NCBI RefSeq assembly: GCF_014839805.1 | Contig: NC_051132.1 | Coordinates: 4,030,001-4,094,000 of the forward strand | Length of the DNA: 64,000 nt | DNA from: Manduca sexta | Taxonomy: Eukaryota > Arthropoda > Insecta > Lepidoptera > Sphingidae | Direction of reading: 5' to 3' | Shown here: in pieces, positions 22,540-32,580 of the stretch | Numbering within the stretch: position 1 is the first letter of the stretch | How the letters are laid out: each line of letters begins with the position of its first letter | Translations under genes and position numbers: made by a program | Notes under the pieces: generated by a model | Told to the model about the DNA's origin: nothing | The model's database searches: none | The model's input: the letters and a program-made list of their open reading frames with translations, nothing else

Positions 22540-22644
22540 TCATTTAGAATATTTTATAACAATTTTCCTCTTTTTTCTATTAGACGACACTTCAGTTCTG
22601 CTTGTTGACAATAAGTTGTGGCGGATTGACGAGCAACAAGACAT
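22540..22644 (-). CDS. Cluster A downstream ORF: 34-aa basic Cys-Cys peptide, hypothetical
   Basis: This ORF has 34 codons, A at -3, starts MSCCSSIRH, has SSNRKKR at residues 20-26 and ends IKYSK. It carries nine Arg/Lys. It has no LDPT motif, signal peptide or hydrophobic segment. It aligns with the 32-codon ORF at 3171-3269: Met, Cys-Cys, an Arg at 7/8, Glu at 16/18, the SSxRK[K/R]R block and a late Tyr agree with small gaps. Both are the final ORF of their cluster. The pairwise similarity is short, so homology rests on the combination of motif and position. Function is unknown. Confidence 0.66.
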   Translation of the reverse strand: MSCCSSIRHNLLSTSRTEVSSNRKKRKIVIKYSK

Positions 22645-22704
22645 AATTTTGTTAATAATAAATGCGTTTTGTCTCTTAAAAATTAAACATTACCTTAAAT
22701 AATG

Positions 22705-22740
22705 TTAGTACACACCTGTGGGGTCTAAGCCGAAAGCCAT
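22705..22740 (-). CDS. mlpt: Pri/Tal-type peptide A7, MAFGLDPTGVY (11 aa)
   Basis: The last LDPT ORF of cluster A reads MAFGLDPTGVY and ends in TAA, with A at -3 and G at +4. It has an extra Ala after Met compared with the MF units. The 60-nt spacer to the next ORF holds the only stray ATG of the cluster, opening the four-codon ORF MFNF. Confidence 0.93.
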   Translation of the reverse strand: MAFGLDPTGVY

Positions 22741-22767
22741 TTTGACAATGGAAATTATAAATTTAAC

Positions 22768-22800
22768 CTAATACACGTTAGTAGGATCGAGAATAAACAT
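22768..22800 (-). CDS. mlpt: Pri/Tal-type peptide A6, variant MFILDPTNVY (10 aa)
   Basis: This ORF reads MFILDPTNVY and ends in TAG, with A at -3. Asn stands where Gly is normal. Cluster B has a parallel change at the same motif position in B4 (Glu). The ORF is otherwise intact in start context, length and spacing, so it may be a divergent functional form or an early stage of decay. Confidence 0.88.
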   Translation of the reverse strand: MFILDPTNVY

Positions 22801-22846
22801 TATGATTTTTTGAAAAAAATCTATAACACTTAACACTAAAATAGTC

Positions 22847-22879
22847 TCAGTACACTCCAGTGGGGTCTAGGCCGAACAT
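22847..22879 (-). CDS. mlpt: Pri/Tal-type peptide A5, MFGLDPTGVY (10 aa)
   Basis: This ORF reads MFGLDPTGVY and ends in TGA, with A at -3. It is identical in protein to A2. The spacer from A4 is 35 nt without an ATG. Confidence 0.93.
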   Translation of the reverse strand: MFGLDPTGVY

Positions 22880-22914
22880 CTTGATGCACTTCACTTTGTC
22901 TTCGCACTAATATT

Positions 22915-22947
22915 TCAGTACACACCGGTAGGGTCGAGGACGAACAT
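22915..22947 (-). CDS. mlpt: Pri/Tal-type peptide A4, MFVLDPTGVY (10 aa)
   Basis: This ORF reads MFVLDPTGVY and ends in TGA, with A at -3. It lies 33 nt after A3 and has the same peptide. The codons for the shared residues have drifted, so the copy is not recent. Confidence 0.93.
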   Translation of the reverse strand: MFVLDPTGVY

Positions 22948-22980
22948 TTTTGCTGAATTTCAGGAAATATTATAATTCTT

Positions 22981-23013
22981 CTAGTAGACTCCAGTTGGGT
23001 CTAGCACGAACAT
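22981..23013 (-). CDS. mlpt: Pri/Tal-type peptide A3, MFVLDPTGVY (10 aa)
   Basis: This ORF reads MFVLDPTGVY and ends in TAG, with A at -3 (AAG before ATG). The peptide equals A4, with different codons at Val, Leu, Pro, Thr, Gly and the second Val. It is one of five consecutive MF-type units that probably arose by local duplication. Confidence 0.93.
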   Translation of the reverse strand: MFVLDPTGVY

Positions 23014-23074
23014 CTTGGCTCCAAAAATCAACGAATCTTTAAAATAGATCTCGCCTTCGAAATCTCCAACTTTT

Positions 23075-23107
23075 TCAGTAGACACCAGTAGGATCCAGCC
23101 CGAACAT
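23075..23107 (-). CDS. mlpt: Pri/Tal-type peptide A2, MFGLDPTGVY (10 aa)
   Basis: This ORF reads MFGLDPTGVY and ends in TGA, with A at -3. The spacer from A1 is 76 nt, the longest in the cluster. The peptide is identical to A5 although codons differ (GGG CTG GAT CCT here against GGC CTA GAC CCC in A5). Synonymous divergence with an unchanged peptide suggests purifying selection. Confidence 0.93.
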   Translation of the reverse strand: MFGLDPTGVY

Positions 23108-23183
23108 TTTGGCAAAATATTATTTTAAAACTTTTTCAGAAAAATGTATATTGTATTTAATATAATACGATGATTTTCAATTT

Positions 23184-23222
23184 TTAGTAGATGCCAGTGG
23201 GATCCAGAACTTTGATATCCAT
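23184..23222 (-). CDS. mlpt: Pri/Tal-type peptide A1, MDIKVLDPTGIY (12 aa)
   Basis: The first ORF of cluster A reads MDIKVLDPTGIY and ends in TAA. The ATG is the first after the predicted start site and has G at -3 and +4. It pairs with B1 of the other cluster by position, length and MDI opening. Inferred role: a peptide co-factor for Ubr3-dependent Shavenbaby/Ovo processing, as in Drosophila. Confidence 0.93.
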   Translation of the reverse strand: MDIKVLDPTGIY

Positions 23223-23324
23223 AACTGAATGCGAGTTGAACTTGAAATATCGATCTTATTTACGATAGTAAGGGCGCGCGCGGAGCGGTTATTATACGTG
23301 CTCACGCTACAATGCTTGTCAGGC

Positions 23325-23361
23325 GACTGCTGGCTCCGCGCCCACGTGCCTTCCTTTTATA
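23325..23361 (-). promoter_or_regulatory. Core promoter of cluster A: TATA box, E-box and initiator-like site
   Basis: The minus strand has TATAAAAG (23361-23354), then the palindromic E-box CACGTG (23343-23348), then GCAGTC with its A at 23328, 33 nt from the first base of the TATA box. The surrounding 200 bp is CpG-rich, in contrast with AT-rich flanks. The predicted leader of 106 nt has no ATG before A1. Confidence 0.58.
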
Positions 23362-23449
23362 ATCGTTTCTCGTGCGCACTCGCGCATTTTTTTCGCGATT
23401 TGAATTTGGAAGCTTTCAGCCGGGTGGGCGACCGCGCGCCCCCGCCCTT

Positions 23450-24928
23450 ACACTATTTTTTATTTTTTGCAATAAAAAATGCCATGCTGCCAGTTGCCAT
23501 ATGCCGTATATGGCTGATTGTAATCAAATATTTAAATATTTACGTATTATGGAATTTACATTTTATGTGAATCAGTTTATTTGTACGTTATTGATATTTA
23601 AAAAATGTACATTTAATATTTAAAGAACAAAAATAAACATATTAATATAATTTTTATTTTAGTTCTATAATTTTGGAAAGGCAATGAACGCTTCTTCGGA
23701 GTGCAAATCGACAAATTTCCGTAAACACAAACATTGGATCCAATGTTGGCGAGTGTTGGGTGCCAACGAATGCTCATTTTACTATCAGATCGTGTTCTTT
23801 ATGAATTCACGCCTCGTCATCTTTGCGCCTTTAAGCGAATTTTCACCCGATTCAATAATAGAATACGTATAGCAAATATAATAATATAATCATATTATTG
23901 CCACAGATAAAAACTATTTTGGAAAAGTTTAGTTTCTTTTCTCTTCCTTCTAAAAATTATCACTCCCAAAGAAGTCCTTAATTTAGCAATAATTTTAATA
24001 TAAATTGTATTAACTGCTACATTAAACGAGTCACTCAATTTTTTTTTAATTCGGGACACGATTCGTCATAGCGGCTTTGATGACAGACACTATCATTATA
24101 TACTCGGAAATGATTATAATTATTTAAAATACGACTACCACGCAGATGAAGTACCTAGGGCCTTACCCGTATATTTTTAATTAATGTTATATCGCTATTT
24201 TGATTCATAATTGACGTAAGGACAACGTAAAAGATTAATTAAGTATTTTTATTGGTTAGAAAAGTAGGTAGATGGTGTTTATGAAGAGTTAAACATGTGT
24301 TAATCGAATCAGTTTATGTCTGTGTTGTTTATAAGTTTGTAGTAGGCGTCACGTATCCCTGAGGATTTCCTAAGGAAAAAACACATTTATATAAAGATAA
24401 CATTATGTACATTTACATAAACAATTGTAGTCCAAATCTATATTTTATCAGTACTTTTAAGATATAAATTGATGTGTTTTTTTTTTTCTTTTTACATCTT
24501 GCTTTCAAATATTTTGCCAGGACAATAATGTTAAATATATTTTTTTGTTTATTTTAATTTTCGAAATTGCTTAGTTTTATGTAGGTCAAGTACTCTGTGA
24601 TGTAATTAAAAACAAATATATGTGAAAAAGTCACGCACTGCGCAGCGTTTATTAAAATTTGTAGAATTAAATAATTATATTTTGCTGCCTGTCGTGGTGT
24701 ATTAGTACTATTTACATGATATTTTAACGTAAAGGTTTGTACACGCCTTAGTTTGCAGAAATTATTTTTAGAAAAGGCATCCTTTAATTGAGTTGTTTTT
24801 TGAGCCAGGTATATAATATAAATAAAAACCAAATAATTTTATGGAAATTAGACAAAATATGCTATAATTTTGCTTAAAAAACAAACCGAAATAAAAAGAG
24901 ATTATGCATTTAAATAATACTTGACAAG
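23450..24928. other. Non-coding, upstream of cluster A
   Basis: Beyond the CpG-rich promoter the DNA returns to AT-rich sequence. No coding frame is convincing. It is a plausible site for cluster A enhancers. Confidence 0.4.
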
Positions 24929-25036
24929 GAAATAAAACTATTTATGGATTTTATCGCGGTTATAATATTATTTTCTCCTGAAGTTTCGTAGACTTTGCAG
25001 TGTTCATGGTCGCGTCGGACTCATTCGCGTAAACGT
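24929..25036 (+). mobile_element. GACGTTTCGAAGACTTTGCAG-family element, partial
   Basis: It starts GAAATAAAACTATTTATGG with TTTTATCGCGG, then TCCTGAAGTTTCGTAGACTT and TGCAGTGTTCATGGTCGCG. The right terminal inverted repeat is not clear. Confidence 0.65.
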
Positions 25037-25959
25037 AAAAAACCATGACTACTTAACAGACCAAGTCGCAGCATGCAGTTAGTAAACAATTTATTTATCA
25101 TGTGCAGCAAGCAGTACGTGTTTTACGCGCTGCATTCAATAATATCTAATGACTGAAAATGTAAACAATGTCAATTAGGTTTTCCTACTACATATTGTTT
25201 AATTTATTTACCAGTAAAATCCGGTCGCATAATGTTGTTTTTCAGTTCATTCATAGTTATGATTCCCTCGTCTTTCCTCGTGCCATTCATTGTTTATTGT
25301 CATTATTTATCGTGAAGTCGTATATATATATAGTTGTATAATGTATTGTTAATTGATATAGATTAGGGAAGGAAATCTTCGTAATTCGGTTTTAGACGTA
25401 TTATCCAATACCCAAGTCCTTCTATCGCATGATAAAACACGCATTATTATTCTTCTTGTGAAATTAGCCGACTAAGCTCGGATTATGTGTGATCTGGGTG
25501 TGAGTGCGCCACCCAAATATACCCAATCTTTTGAGTAGTAGCAGTTGGCTGAGATGAACTATACCAGGTTATTATAGTGATTTTTGTGCTACGTATAATT
25601 AATTATATAATGTCTTGTATGAAGTCTAAGATGTTGCATATATATTTTCAACATGGCGGAAATTTATAAATGGCGGAAATTCGTTCGCTGACCACAATTT
25701 TCTGATGGCGGTGTTAAGTAGTCTTGGTCTAATTCATCTCAAGCGGTGCAGCAATGGGAAGTTTCGATCTGACAAGGACTAAGATTCGTGTAGTTTCCAT
25801 TTGTTTTGTTTGAAGTAAACTTTTGCTATATAATGTGATTTTCGTACACACATACAACATAGAAGTATATATCTGCATACCTTGTGTAAAAAACTGTACA
25901 CATATGCGGTAGCATCTGAACCACGTGTTCACTCAAGAAAATTATCATTCATTAATCAT

Positions 25960-26090
25960 GGAAACAAAAAAATAATCAGATTTTATCACGTTATTTAATA
26001 TTATTTTCTTCCGACGTTTCGAAGACTTTGTAGTCACGGAGGGATCCTCCGTAAAATTGTTTTATTTCAATGTCTAACATTCGCGTAAAT
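25960..26090 (+). mobile_element. GACGTTTCGAAGACTTTGCAG-family element, near complete
   Basis: The centre reads TTCCGACGTTTCGAAGACTT. The right end CCTCCGTAAAATTGTTTTAT followed by TTCAATG is the inverse of the usual left end, so the element carries terminal inverted repeats of about 20 bp. It has no coding capacity. Confidence 0.68.
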
Positions 26091-27892
26091 ATTAGAAATC
26101 AATATTACATCCATTAGAAAGTGACGTAGTAATATCGTCACAATGTTTCCCATATTATTGGCGCAAACGGGGTCCGCCAACGTCAGCATTTTGAAAAACA
26201 ATAGCGCATTACTTTTACGTCTGCGGTTGCACTATTTCCAATTATATAAAAATATTTCCTGTTGCATATGTCACAAGGTATATATTATATTTTTTACTTA
26301 GCACGCCTATAATTCAGGAATATTTATAATCTACGTTTTAATAATAGCTAGACTTCATTTTACTCCCGAAATCCTTAATATTTCTGTGTCAATTTTATAG
26401 TATTTTCAGATCCCTAATTTTTCGCATCAATCCGATATTAGTCGGTGTTTCTTGGATTTAACAAACATCTTTGAACGGTCACGCTACCTAATTACCTTAA
26501 CTAACAGTCAAAGGTATTAGGACAAATCTCGTTGTCGCCCACAAGTTCCTGCAAAACTTAATCTTCTTAAAAATAATGCCATGCGTAATCCTCGTGCTAC
26601 TGAAAGACGCGAAACTAAATCCGAAGGTTTTATCTAGTCAAGCCAATATCAAAATATTCCTTAATTTACGATGTTATTCTAAAAATTTTTCGAATTACGA
26701 ATCGGATTATAATTTTCGAACGGATTAAAATAAACAATGGATCTGATTTTGCGAGATGTTGGATGCGAAGCGTCGTTCGGATTAAATTTAAATCCTAGCT
26801 TCGGATTCTATGCGGGCGCTAATAAAATATGGAAAACAGATCCGATTTATATAATTCTGTTCGTAAATTGGGTGAAAAGCGTCACCTGAATTTTTAATCC
26901 TATTACTAGCGGTCGCTTCCTCTGCGGATTCTGCTGTTTTTGTTGTTGTAGAAGGGATTTCCTCAAATTACAGTGAAAGGGTTTAAGTTTTACTTATAAC
27001 TAGCCGGTGGCTTACGTAGATGATTATTGGCTATTTGGAGATAGTTTTGACTGATAACGTTGCCAGATAAAATGGTTGTTTATTACAAGGCGGTTGTAAT
27101 ATTTGATACACTTAAATTGGCTGCGACGATAGTAAGATCTATCCCGAAAATACAACAATTACTAGGGTACAAAAATATTATCAATACATGGCCTACCTGA
27201 TTACCAAATTTAATTTTAATCCACTCCGTTCCTGTTTTTACTTTTATCAATACGTCTTTAAATCAAGCATTTATAACATCGGCGCTTGAAGCAACTATAT
27301 CTAAGCGAAAAATATACCGAAAATGACATTGATTTGACATTTGAAATCGTCAGAATTTTCTGTGTCGTTTGATCTGGGTTTCATAGCCCTAAACAGGTTT
27401 GTATTATATTTTTATACAGAAAATAGTTACGATTTTTTTACTATTATCAACACTTCAAATCGCTCTACTGAAAGTTTGATAAAATTTCTAAAATAAGATT
27501 ACATTTCAACCATCAATTCAATTAAGATGGTGCAACTATATTTTATAACTGACGCTTGAACTTTTAACTAATAGTTAGAGTTCCGGTTTTTGACAGTGAA
27601 CTAGAAGCACATTGTTACCTTGGTCACATTTGCGGTTAAACTCGCACGTTCTGACATTTAAATGTAATCATTTGATAATAGATTTTATGATACTGTTATT
27701 TCATTAATGTATTATTTCATTTCCAGCAGCCATTCCTGGTAGTAATATTGCATATAATTACCCGCGTGATATATATCTATATAGGTCTAGGTATATTTAT
27801 ACATTATTTACTTAAACGTAAGAAAGCTTTTTGATTGGCGTTAGTTTTATAAAATAAATATATTCACATTACGCCTTTATTTCTAAGAGGGT
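26091..27892. other. Non-coding, no recognised element
   Basis: AT-rich, no motif, repeat or coding frame that I can support. Confidence 0.4.
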
Positions 27893-28110
27893 AAGCAAAG
27901 TTAGACCCAAGGTACCAACTTTTCGCCATATCTCTGCCATCACATAATGTGATAGAGGCGTCTCATTTACCATATGGGGCACAAATTGTCGACCCCAGGC
28001 CGATACTGAGCATAAACATAATATAATTTGCCCGATCGGGAATTCAAACCTGGGACTTTAGAGCGGTGTCATCCCGCACGCAATACAATCACTAAGCCAG
28101 TCAGGCCGGA
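27893..28110 (-). mobile_element. tRNA-derived SINE (family 2)
   Basis: In reverse it has a tRNA-like head (GGCCTGACTGGCTTAGTGAT), a B box region near CCAGGTTTGAATTCCC, then TTATGCTCAGTATCGGCCTG and a tail for CCCATATGGTAAATGAGACG. Same layout as the 39.2-kb copy. Confidence 0.75.
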
Positions 28111-29959
28111 TAAATCTATTTATAAAAACCCATACTATGTTACCTGGTCACTGCATTTACGCTACCATTGAACCAAAGAAGCGACATATAAAATAGGTGT
28201 AAATGATTGCAAAATTTGCGGAAGGAACATGAATATTAAATTGTATAATTTTGGGATTCACACAATTGAACATTATCCTGTATACTCAATGAAATAAATA
28301 CTCAATAACTCACAATAAAATAAATCTGTTTCCTCCACTTATTTTCCTGTAATACCTTTATAAATAAATATATACGTAAATACACAGCAACCCAAGTGTA
28401 TTGCGGTTGAGTTAAGACGTTGTTGAGCGGGAATTTTCTTTTGATAGTACATACTCGCCTTCGTTCCGGAAAAACTCGATATTAAGTTTTCCCAAACCAT
28501 TGGCCATTGCTCATACGATATGAGGATATTTTAAAAATATTGTGGGATTTCATGTTTCCAGAACTACTTTAGGTTGTTTGTTGTTTGTGAGTCTGCTTTA
28601 TCCTACTTAGTACAATTCTTAACGCTGACTGACTGTCTAATTACAGTTTATGCTCCTCGCGTAAATGTTCCCTTTTATACTTACAACACTTCCATGTACA
28701 AGAAAAAATAGTACAGACTATATGTTTAATAGACAAAGTCAAAATAAAATAAAACGTATAAATATCGTATATTATTTCGTTTTGCATGTCGACTCTTTTT
28801 TGTTTGCAATGTACACTAAAACATTGCCAGTTGCACGCGACAATACCGCTTAGATATTAATTACTACAAATAATGTCTCTTCAATAAATCTCTTCATGAG
28901 AATTACGTACAGGCGCCTAATCTATCGAGGTATTACATGTTACGTAACTCGGGAGAATCCACCCAGTTTTTCATAAAGAATGACCACTTTGTTTAGTTAA
29001 ATAAAATACCACATTACTTATACAATTTATTGGCCTACATCGCTACTCGACTTACATACTTAACGAAATAATTATGTAACAATATGCCGTATTTGAAAAA
29101 GACAATAGCCAAACAACACTACAGTCTCATAAGGAAAAAACTGAATGCTGATATTTCTGAATATACGTCATGTTTGAGTTCTAGTTGTAACATCAAGAAT
29201 AATAAGGATGTTAGGATTACAACATTTATGTCATACAAAACATATTGACGTATTAATAATAATTTAAATTATCATTTTACCAGTCAACGGGATGAATTTG
29301 ATTGTAAGTACATAAAATCAAACCATTTTCCCTATTAAAATAAACAGAAGTGTATCGACATTTAGGCAGCTATGGTTACTAGCTAGGTTTCAAATTATAG
29401 GAGACTATAGGAGCTGGACAGAAACCGGTGAAAGCAGACAATCCGTTCCAAATGCAAGCCTGATGCTGACCACGATACTCAGATATGAGGGACCGACTAG
29501 AGAGAGATAGGCATTTATGGGGCATAATTTGAAAATCTGGTGTAATTTTGAGCAGAGAACCAATATCATTTTAATGGCCCGTTAAGCCATATTGTAGCCA
29601 AATTGTAGGCAATCGCAAATATTATGACCTAATGAAGAAAAGATGCGTCTCGGTCTCAAGACCGCAAATTAATATAACAATTAAACACTTTGATAGCGAA
29701 ATTGTTTCGCAATTTATTTGTTATTAACGAAACGGTATCGTGTAGTCAAATAGATTTTTAATAGCATATTAATATCTTCGGCATACACAACAAAGGGAAA
29801 ATAATAAAAAACGTATACGTAATTGTTTATGTCTTTTACACTTATCTTTCAAATCATCAGTAACCATGAGATGTCAATCGTCGACTATTGAACAAAGACG
29901 TCCTCTAAGGATTTGCGGACCAACCTGTTGGAACTTGGCATTATATTATTTAAAATGTT
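28111..29959. other. Non-coding, no recognised element
   Basis: No coding frame or repeat recognised. Confidence 0.35.
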
Positions 29960-30198
29960 TTCTGCCGCCAAGCAGCAGTGTGTCAGTCACTGTTGTGTTC
30001 CGGTTTGAAAGACATTGTAGCCAGTATAACTACTGGACTTAACATCTCATGTCTCATGATGGCGAGCGCCGTGGAATAGCGAGCAATATTTAATAATTAA
30101 AGGTATTGGGTGGTGTTTTTGCTGTTTATAGGCGGTCGTATCGCTTACCATCAGGCGAACGGCAGGCTCATCTCGTCATTCAAAGCAAAAAAAAAAAT
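29960..30198 (+). mobile_element. Non-LTR-type repeat tail with poly-A end
   Basis: It begins TCTGCCGCCAAGCAGCAG and ends CAGGCGAACGGCAGGCTCAT then a run of A. It is the forward-strand relative of the copies at 14.8 and 40.8 kb. The A-tail identifies the 3' end. Confidence 0.65.
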
Positions 30199-31579
30199 GT
30201 TCGTAATAAAAATCAACAAAATCTAGATAATTGATTTGTTAGTACTGAGAACATCAAATATCAATATTAATAATACTGTATTAGATTCTTGCGATAAGGT
30301 TGAAAATATAAACACACGTTTTGCATAATCGTTTATTTGCACGTGTTTGTTTTTACTATAAAAAATGTTACGTGTGCACAAAGACAAAAGAACAAATTGC
30401 AAAAAACTATCTTTCATTGCCACCCCTTTAAATTAGCACCGATATCATAAAACGCAATTCTTGGGAATACAAAAGGTACCCATTCATCGAGGCATATGCC
30501 TGTACATGATTGTTCGGCCATTTTTTAAATTGTTTTATAACCCCAAAACTTGCATTGTGCAAATATTTTTTGAAGGTTATGTTAAAATTGCACTTTTTAT
30601 TGCATTTTTCTACACCTTCGTAATTGCCATTTTATTGTTAAAATAACATTTGCTTTGTGTATTTATTGCGCAAAAAATTGCACCACCCTAATGATGTACG
30701 ATTAGAAAGTCCGTAAGGGCTGACTTTCTAAGTTTTTAAGAAATGATTCCGTTCATTACGGAGAGTTTTTAATGTGCTGATAAATGTTTTTACAGCTTCA
30801 AATGTATTCGTACATTGCGCAACTAAAAACCATTACCATAAACCCTATGGTTTTGGGCGTTCAATTTGTGATTTTTAACTGTTTTTTTGCTTTACAAATT
30901 GCTTTTTTATTTACATATTTGTAACGAAAATATGAAAATATATTTCCAGTCTAAACTCAGGAAATAACAACTAATCTAGATGAAATTATCTTTCGGTTCT
31001 TAGCTGTCGAATACATTCCCATCTTCGTCTTCTCGTATATAAATTCTGTCCATTTTCTCTATATAATATTGATTACCCGTAATAAATAAAGTATGCAAAA
31101 ATATGCATCATCAATAAATGATTTATGAAATATTGATGCGAACGTCTTTCTAATTAAGTCAGCGAGTCGTTAAAAATTGTTTAGATAAAAATTTGAAAAA
31201 ATCATCATAATTTATTTGTCTGCTCATTTTATATATACAATTATTGGTTTCACTGTGAACAAATTTAAATAAAAGAAAGCAGACGGACGCGAGTGGAGAG
31301 CGTTTTTCGCGGATTGCGTCGTCCAAATTTAGACGCGCCCAGTATTTGTATGCAAAGTTTGACAGGGCACCGCCTTCCGAAAACAGTCGGGTTTCTGAGG
31401 CCTAAATTAGAAATGTCAAAGTCATTGACCCACGTTGCTAGGGTTCATGTACAACATATTTGGAAATTCCTAAACTCATACGACCCTATTATGTCATTCT
31501 TAAACCCAATATAGCTACAATGATGTCTGGATTATCGAATTTCTAGACACAAAAGATATTAGAGGTGTTTTTGATTGGG

Positions 31580-31775
31580 GCCGTTTCAGTGGTGATGTTT
31601 CGTGCGCGGTATGCCACTGCTCTAAGGTCCCAGGGTGAAATCCCAGGTCGAGCAAAGTGATATTGAGTTTTTCTGCTCAGTATAAGCTCGAAGTCACATG
31701 ACATTATCACATAATGGGACGGAAAATACATGGCGATAAATGGGTGCACTATTTGTATCGTAGCCTACCGCTTCA
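31580..31775 (+). mobile_element. tRNA-derived SINE (family 2), diverged
   Basis: GTGCGCGGTATGCCACTGCTC, B box-like GGTGAAATCCCAGG, then TTTTTCTGCTCAGTATAAGC and ACATAATGGGACGG. The order matches the 39.2-kb copy. Confidence 0.72.
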
Positions 31776-32329
31776 GGGATAATTCGTGTACTGATTTGTT
31801 GATTTGGACAAACTTAAAAATCAAAATTAAGAGGGCTGGACTTCTAATCTTCGATACTCTGTTCCGGGGCTTAAAATATATGAAATAGTAGAAATTGACA
31901 CACGAACAAACGTATTGACGTCAAAATATTAAAAAAAAATTACCGATGCAATTATATATTTAAATGTTTAACTTTACATAATATTGTAAATGAAACAAAT
32001 GACCACCGTATTAATTCTAATAAGTGTTAATAATACGTTTTGCGTCAATGCCACTTTCCTTAAGGAAGGTCAATAAAATATTTTTTGGGCATTTGATTGC
32101 ATGTTTTCATTGGTAATTAAAAATAATTAGTTTGTTTAGAACCTTCATTGGAACAGCGGCAGCGTATTTGGGCTATGGACCGCTACCTATTATGTTTAAG
32201 TCTTCGGTGGGGCAAAATTAAATATAGGTTTTCCTATCAAAAATTTCCCGACTCCATTAGAGACGATTGATGTCAGGCAAGAAAAGGAATTTCTCGCTAG
32301 GAATTTGCCGTCATCATTATCTACATTAG

Positions 32330-32580
32330 CCGCAGAATGTTCATTGCTGAGCATGAGCCTCCCCCAAAGATTTTCAGATCGACGTATTGAAATCAGCTCG
32401 CATCCAGCGACCCCTTGCGGCTTTTATTAGACATCTGTCCACCTCGTGGTTGGACGTCCGACGCTGCGCTTGCCAATTCGTGGCCTCTACTCCAGAACCT
32501 TCGTGACCCATCGGCCATTAGTTCTGCGAGCTATGTGCCCAACCCACTGCTACTTCAGCTTACAAACCCGATGGGATATG
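32330..32580 (-). pseudogene. Decayed LINE reverse-transcriptase C-terminal remnant
   Basis: On the minus strand, about 32561-32435 reads KLK-stop-QWVGHIARRTNGRWV, then TKVLE-stop-RPRIGKRSVG and RPTTRWT. This is the typical end of a non-LTR retrotransposon polymerase ORF (WxGHxxR...GRW...RP...GRPxxRW). Two in-frame stops replace Trp-type codons, so it is a fossil. No upstream polymerase domain is visible. Confidence 0.78.

Larger units (their letters stand above)
22540..23328 (-). other. mlpt: mlpt/tal/pri cluster A: predicted polycistronic small-ORF transcription unit
   Basis: The span runs from a predicted start site to the stop of the last ORF. Eight ORFs lie in a row: seven LDPT peptides, then a 34-residue basic ORF. 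Spacers are 76, 61, 33, 35, 46, 27 and 60 nt. The 106-nt leader and the six spacers among the LDPT ORFs hold no ATG. Only the last spacer has one, opening a four-codon ORF. Orientation, order (MDI peptide first, basic Cys-Cys ORF last) and promoter type match cluster B 19.7 kb away. This points to a duplicated unit rather than retroposition. The middle is enlarged by near-identical MFxLDPTGVY units. Confidence 0.87.

Noticed and set aside
23229..23570. A 113-codon plus-strand frame over the cluster A promoter
   Set aside because: It is antisense to the CpG-rich promoter and leader. Its length is explained by GC-rich composition; no motif.
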